Shown piece by piece: positions 15,569 through 17,507 of a DNA stretch of 17,507 bases; within the stretch, counting starts at the first letter, position 1, and the number at the start of each line of letters is the position of its first letter. Both the position numbers and the translations under genes were made by a program. Source of the DNA: Deinococcus budaensis (lineage in GTDB: Bacteria > Deinococcota > Deinococci > Deinococcales > Deinococcaceae); NCBI RefSeq assembly GCF_014201885.1, contig NZ_JACHFN010000013.1:95317-112823 (forward strand), read 5' to 3'. The notes under the pieces are model-generated. The model searched no databases and was not told where the DNA came from. It was given only the letters and a program-made list of their open reading frames with translations.

Positions 15569-15823
15569 ATGCAAACCGTCAATCTGTACGACGCCAAGAA
15601 CAGGCTCAGTCAACTGGTCAACGCCGCCGAGGGGGGCGAGGTCATCATCGTGGCGCGGAATGGCAAGCCCGCCGCCAAGCTGGTGCCGCTGGACTACGGC
15701 GAGCGGCGGGAGTGGAGTCCGGCGGTTCAGGCCTTTCTGGGGCAAGCCGACGCCTATGACCCCACCGCCTTTACCGTGGACCGCAGCGACCTGCCGGAAG
15801 CTCAGGAGCGGGACCTGTTTTGA
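15569..15823 (+). CDS. Phd/YefM-family antitoxin
   Basis: This 84-aa protein begins MQTVNLYDAKNRLSQLVNAA and continues GGEVIIVARNGKPAAKLVPL, the standard Phd/YefM DNA-binding fold (about 1-50). The C-terminal tail (51-84) should wrap around and neutralise the toxin. The ATG at 15569 is preferred because AGAGG lies eight bases before it; the in-frame GTG at 15560 would overlap that site. It follows the DUF4391 stop by 26 bp, the first real gap in the operon since 4177, and overlaps the toxin gene by 4 bp (TTGA). It probably represses its own promoter through the dyad at 15531-15546. Confidence 0.88.
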   Translation: MQTVNLYDAKNRLSQLVNAAEGGEVIIVARNGKPAAKLVPLDYGERREWSPAVQAFLGQADAYDPTAFTVDRSDLPEAQERDLF

Positions 15824-16227
15824 CGCGGTTCCTGCTGGATACCAACGTCATCAGTGACCTGTTCCGGGGACATGCGGAAGTCATGGCCGGGTTCCGACGC
15901 CACGCGCCGCAGGACCTCGGCATCAGCACCCTGACCGTCATGGAGATCGAGTACGGCATGGAGCGTCAGCCGCAGGCCCGGAAAAAGTTCGGGGAACTCT
16001 GGGAGGGGCTACAGGCCGACCTCACGCTCCTGCCCTTCGAGGCTCCCGACGCCCGGCACACTGCCCAGATTCGCGCGGCCCTAGCCGCCGCCGGAACGCC
16101 TATCGGCCCCTTTGACCTGCAACTGGCCGGAACCGCCCGCGCCCGCCGCCTCACCCTGATCACCCATAACACTGCCGAGTTCGCCCGCGTTCCTGACCTG
16201 AAGTGGCAGGACTGGCGCACCGACTGA
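15820..16227 (+). CDS. vapC: VapC-family PIN-domain toxin
   Basis: This 135-aa PIN-domain ribonuclease has its acidic metal-binding residues in place: Asp7 in FLLDTNVIS, Glu42 in TVMEIEYGM and Asp99 in IGPFDLQLAG, followed by the conserved Asn117 in LITHNTAEFARV and a closing DWR. VapC toxins cut specific tRNAs or rRNA when the antitoxin is lost. The fourth acidic position reads HNTAEF rather than the common N..DF, still acidic. The TTG start at 15820 overlaps the antitoxin stop, with CAGGAGCGG about ten bases before it. The pairing of a Phd-type antitoxin with a VapC toxin is common. The pair sits between the DUF4391 gene and the methyltransferase, where it would punish loss of the cassette or plasmid. 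Confidence 0.9.
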   Translation: MTRFLLDTNVISDLFRGHAEVMAGFRRHAPQDLGISTLTVMEIEYGMERQPQARKKFGELWEGLQADLTLLPFEAPDARHTAQIRAALAAAGTPIGPFDLQLAGTARARRLTLITHNTAEFARVPDLKWQDWRTD

Positions 16228-16258
16228 CCCGCCGCGTCCCCCGACCACCGGAGAACTC

Positions 16259-17507
<1,249 letters not shown>

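Overview
The window is a high-GC (by eye about two-thirds G+C), densely coding stretch that looks like a plasmid or megaplasmid segment of a Deinococcus species. The evidence is a replication initiator of the type carried by Deinococcus plasmids, frequent GTG and TTG starts, and two genes that begin six bases after a TAGGGT box, the layout of the leaderless transcripts common in this genus. The assignment rests on remembered family and composition features, not on a database search. All convincing genes are on the + strand.

Layout. (1) 1-1499: an AT-rich leader with two AATTCGC repeats 21 bp apart and a 14-bp palindrome, then a 457-aa plasmid replication initiator. (2) 1621-3796: a MerR-like regulator and a cytosolic von Willebrand factor A protein. 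Similar dyad elements precede both genes, which suggests a small regulon, and a hairpin terminator closes it. (3) 3858-4121: an orphan 87-aa DUF4258/RelE-like small protein. (4) 4177-17446: a tightly packed, apparently single transcription unit. It encodes an AddB-like Fe-S nuclease, an AddA-like UvrD helicase-nuclease, a YbjN-like protein, a WYL-family regulator, a large SNF2-type helicase with a decayed phospholipase-D-like N-terminus, a DUF4391 protein, a Phd/VapC toxin-antitoxin pair, and the N-terminal two-thirds of a type III-like adenine methyltransferase (Mod). (5) About 17400-17507: the methyltransferase is cut off just before its SAM-binding motif by unrelated sequence containing a long imperfect hairpin, probably the edge of an insertion element.

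SNF2 helicase, DUF4391 and Mod together form a restriction-modification or DISARM-like defence cassette. Here it is translationally coupled to an AddAB-like helicase-nuclease pair through a YbjN and a WYL gene, with an addiction module nested inside. A working idea is that Mod marks self DNA, the SNF2 and DUF4391 proteins recognise or remodel unmodified DNA, the dual-nuclease complex degrades it, the WYL protein controls the unit, and the toxin-antitoxin pair stabilises it. This is inference. The usual Res-type partner may lie downstream, beyond the window. The methyltransferase is also a composition mosaic: its first ~180 codons match the neighbours, and the target-recognition part is clearly AT-richer, consistent with acquisition of a new specificity domain.

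No rRNA, tRNA, CRISPR array or partition (parAB) genes were seen. No gene-free stretch exceeds 300 bases; the largest gaps are 1500-1669 and 2303-2482.
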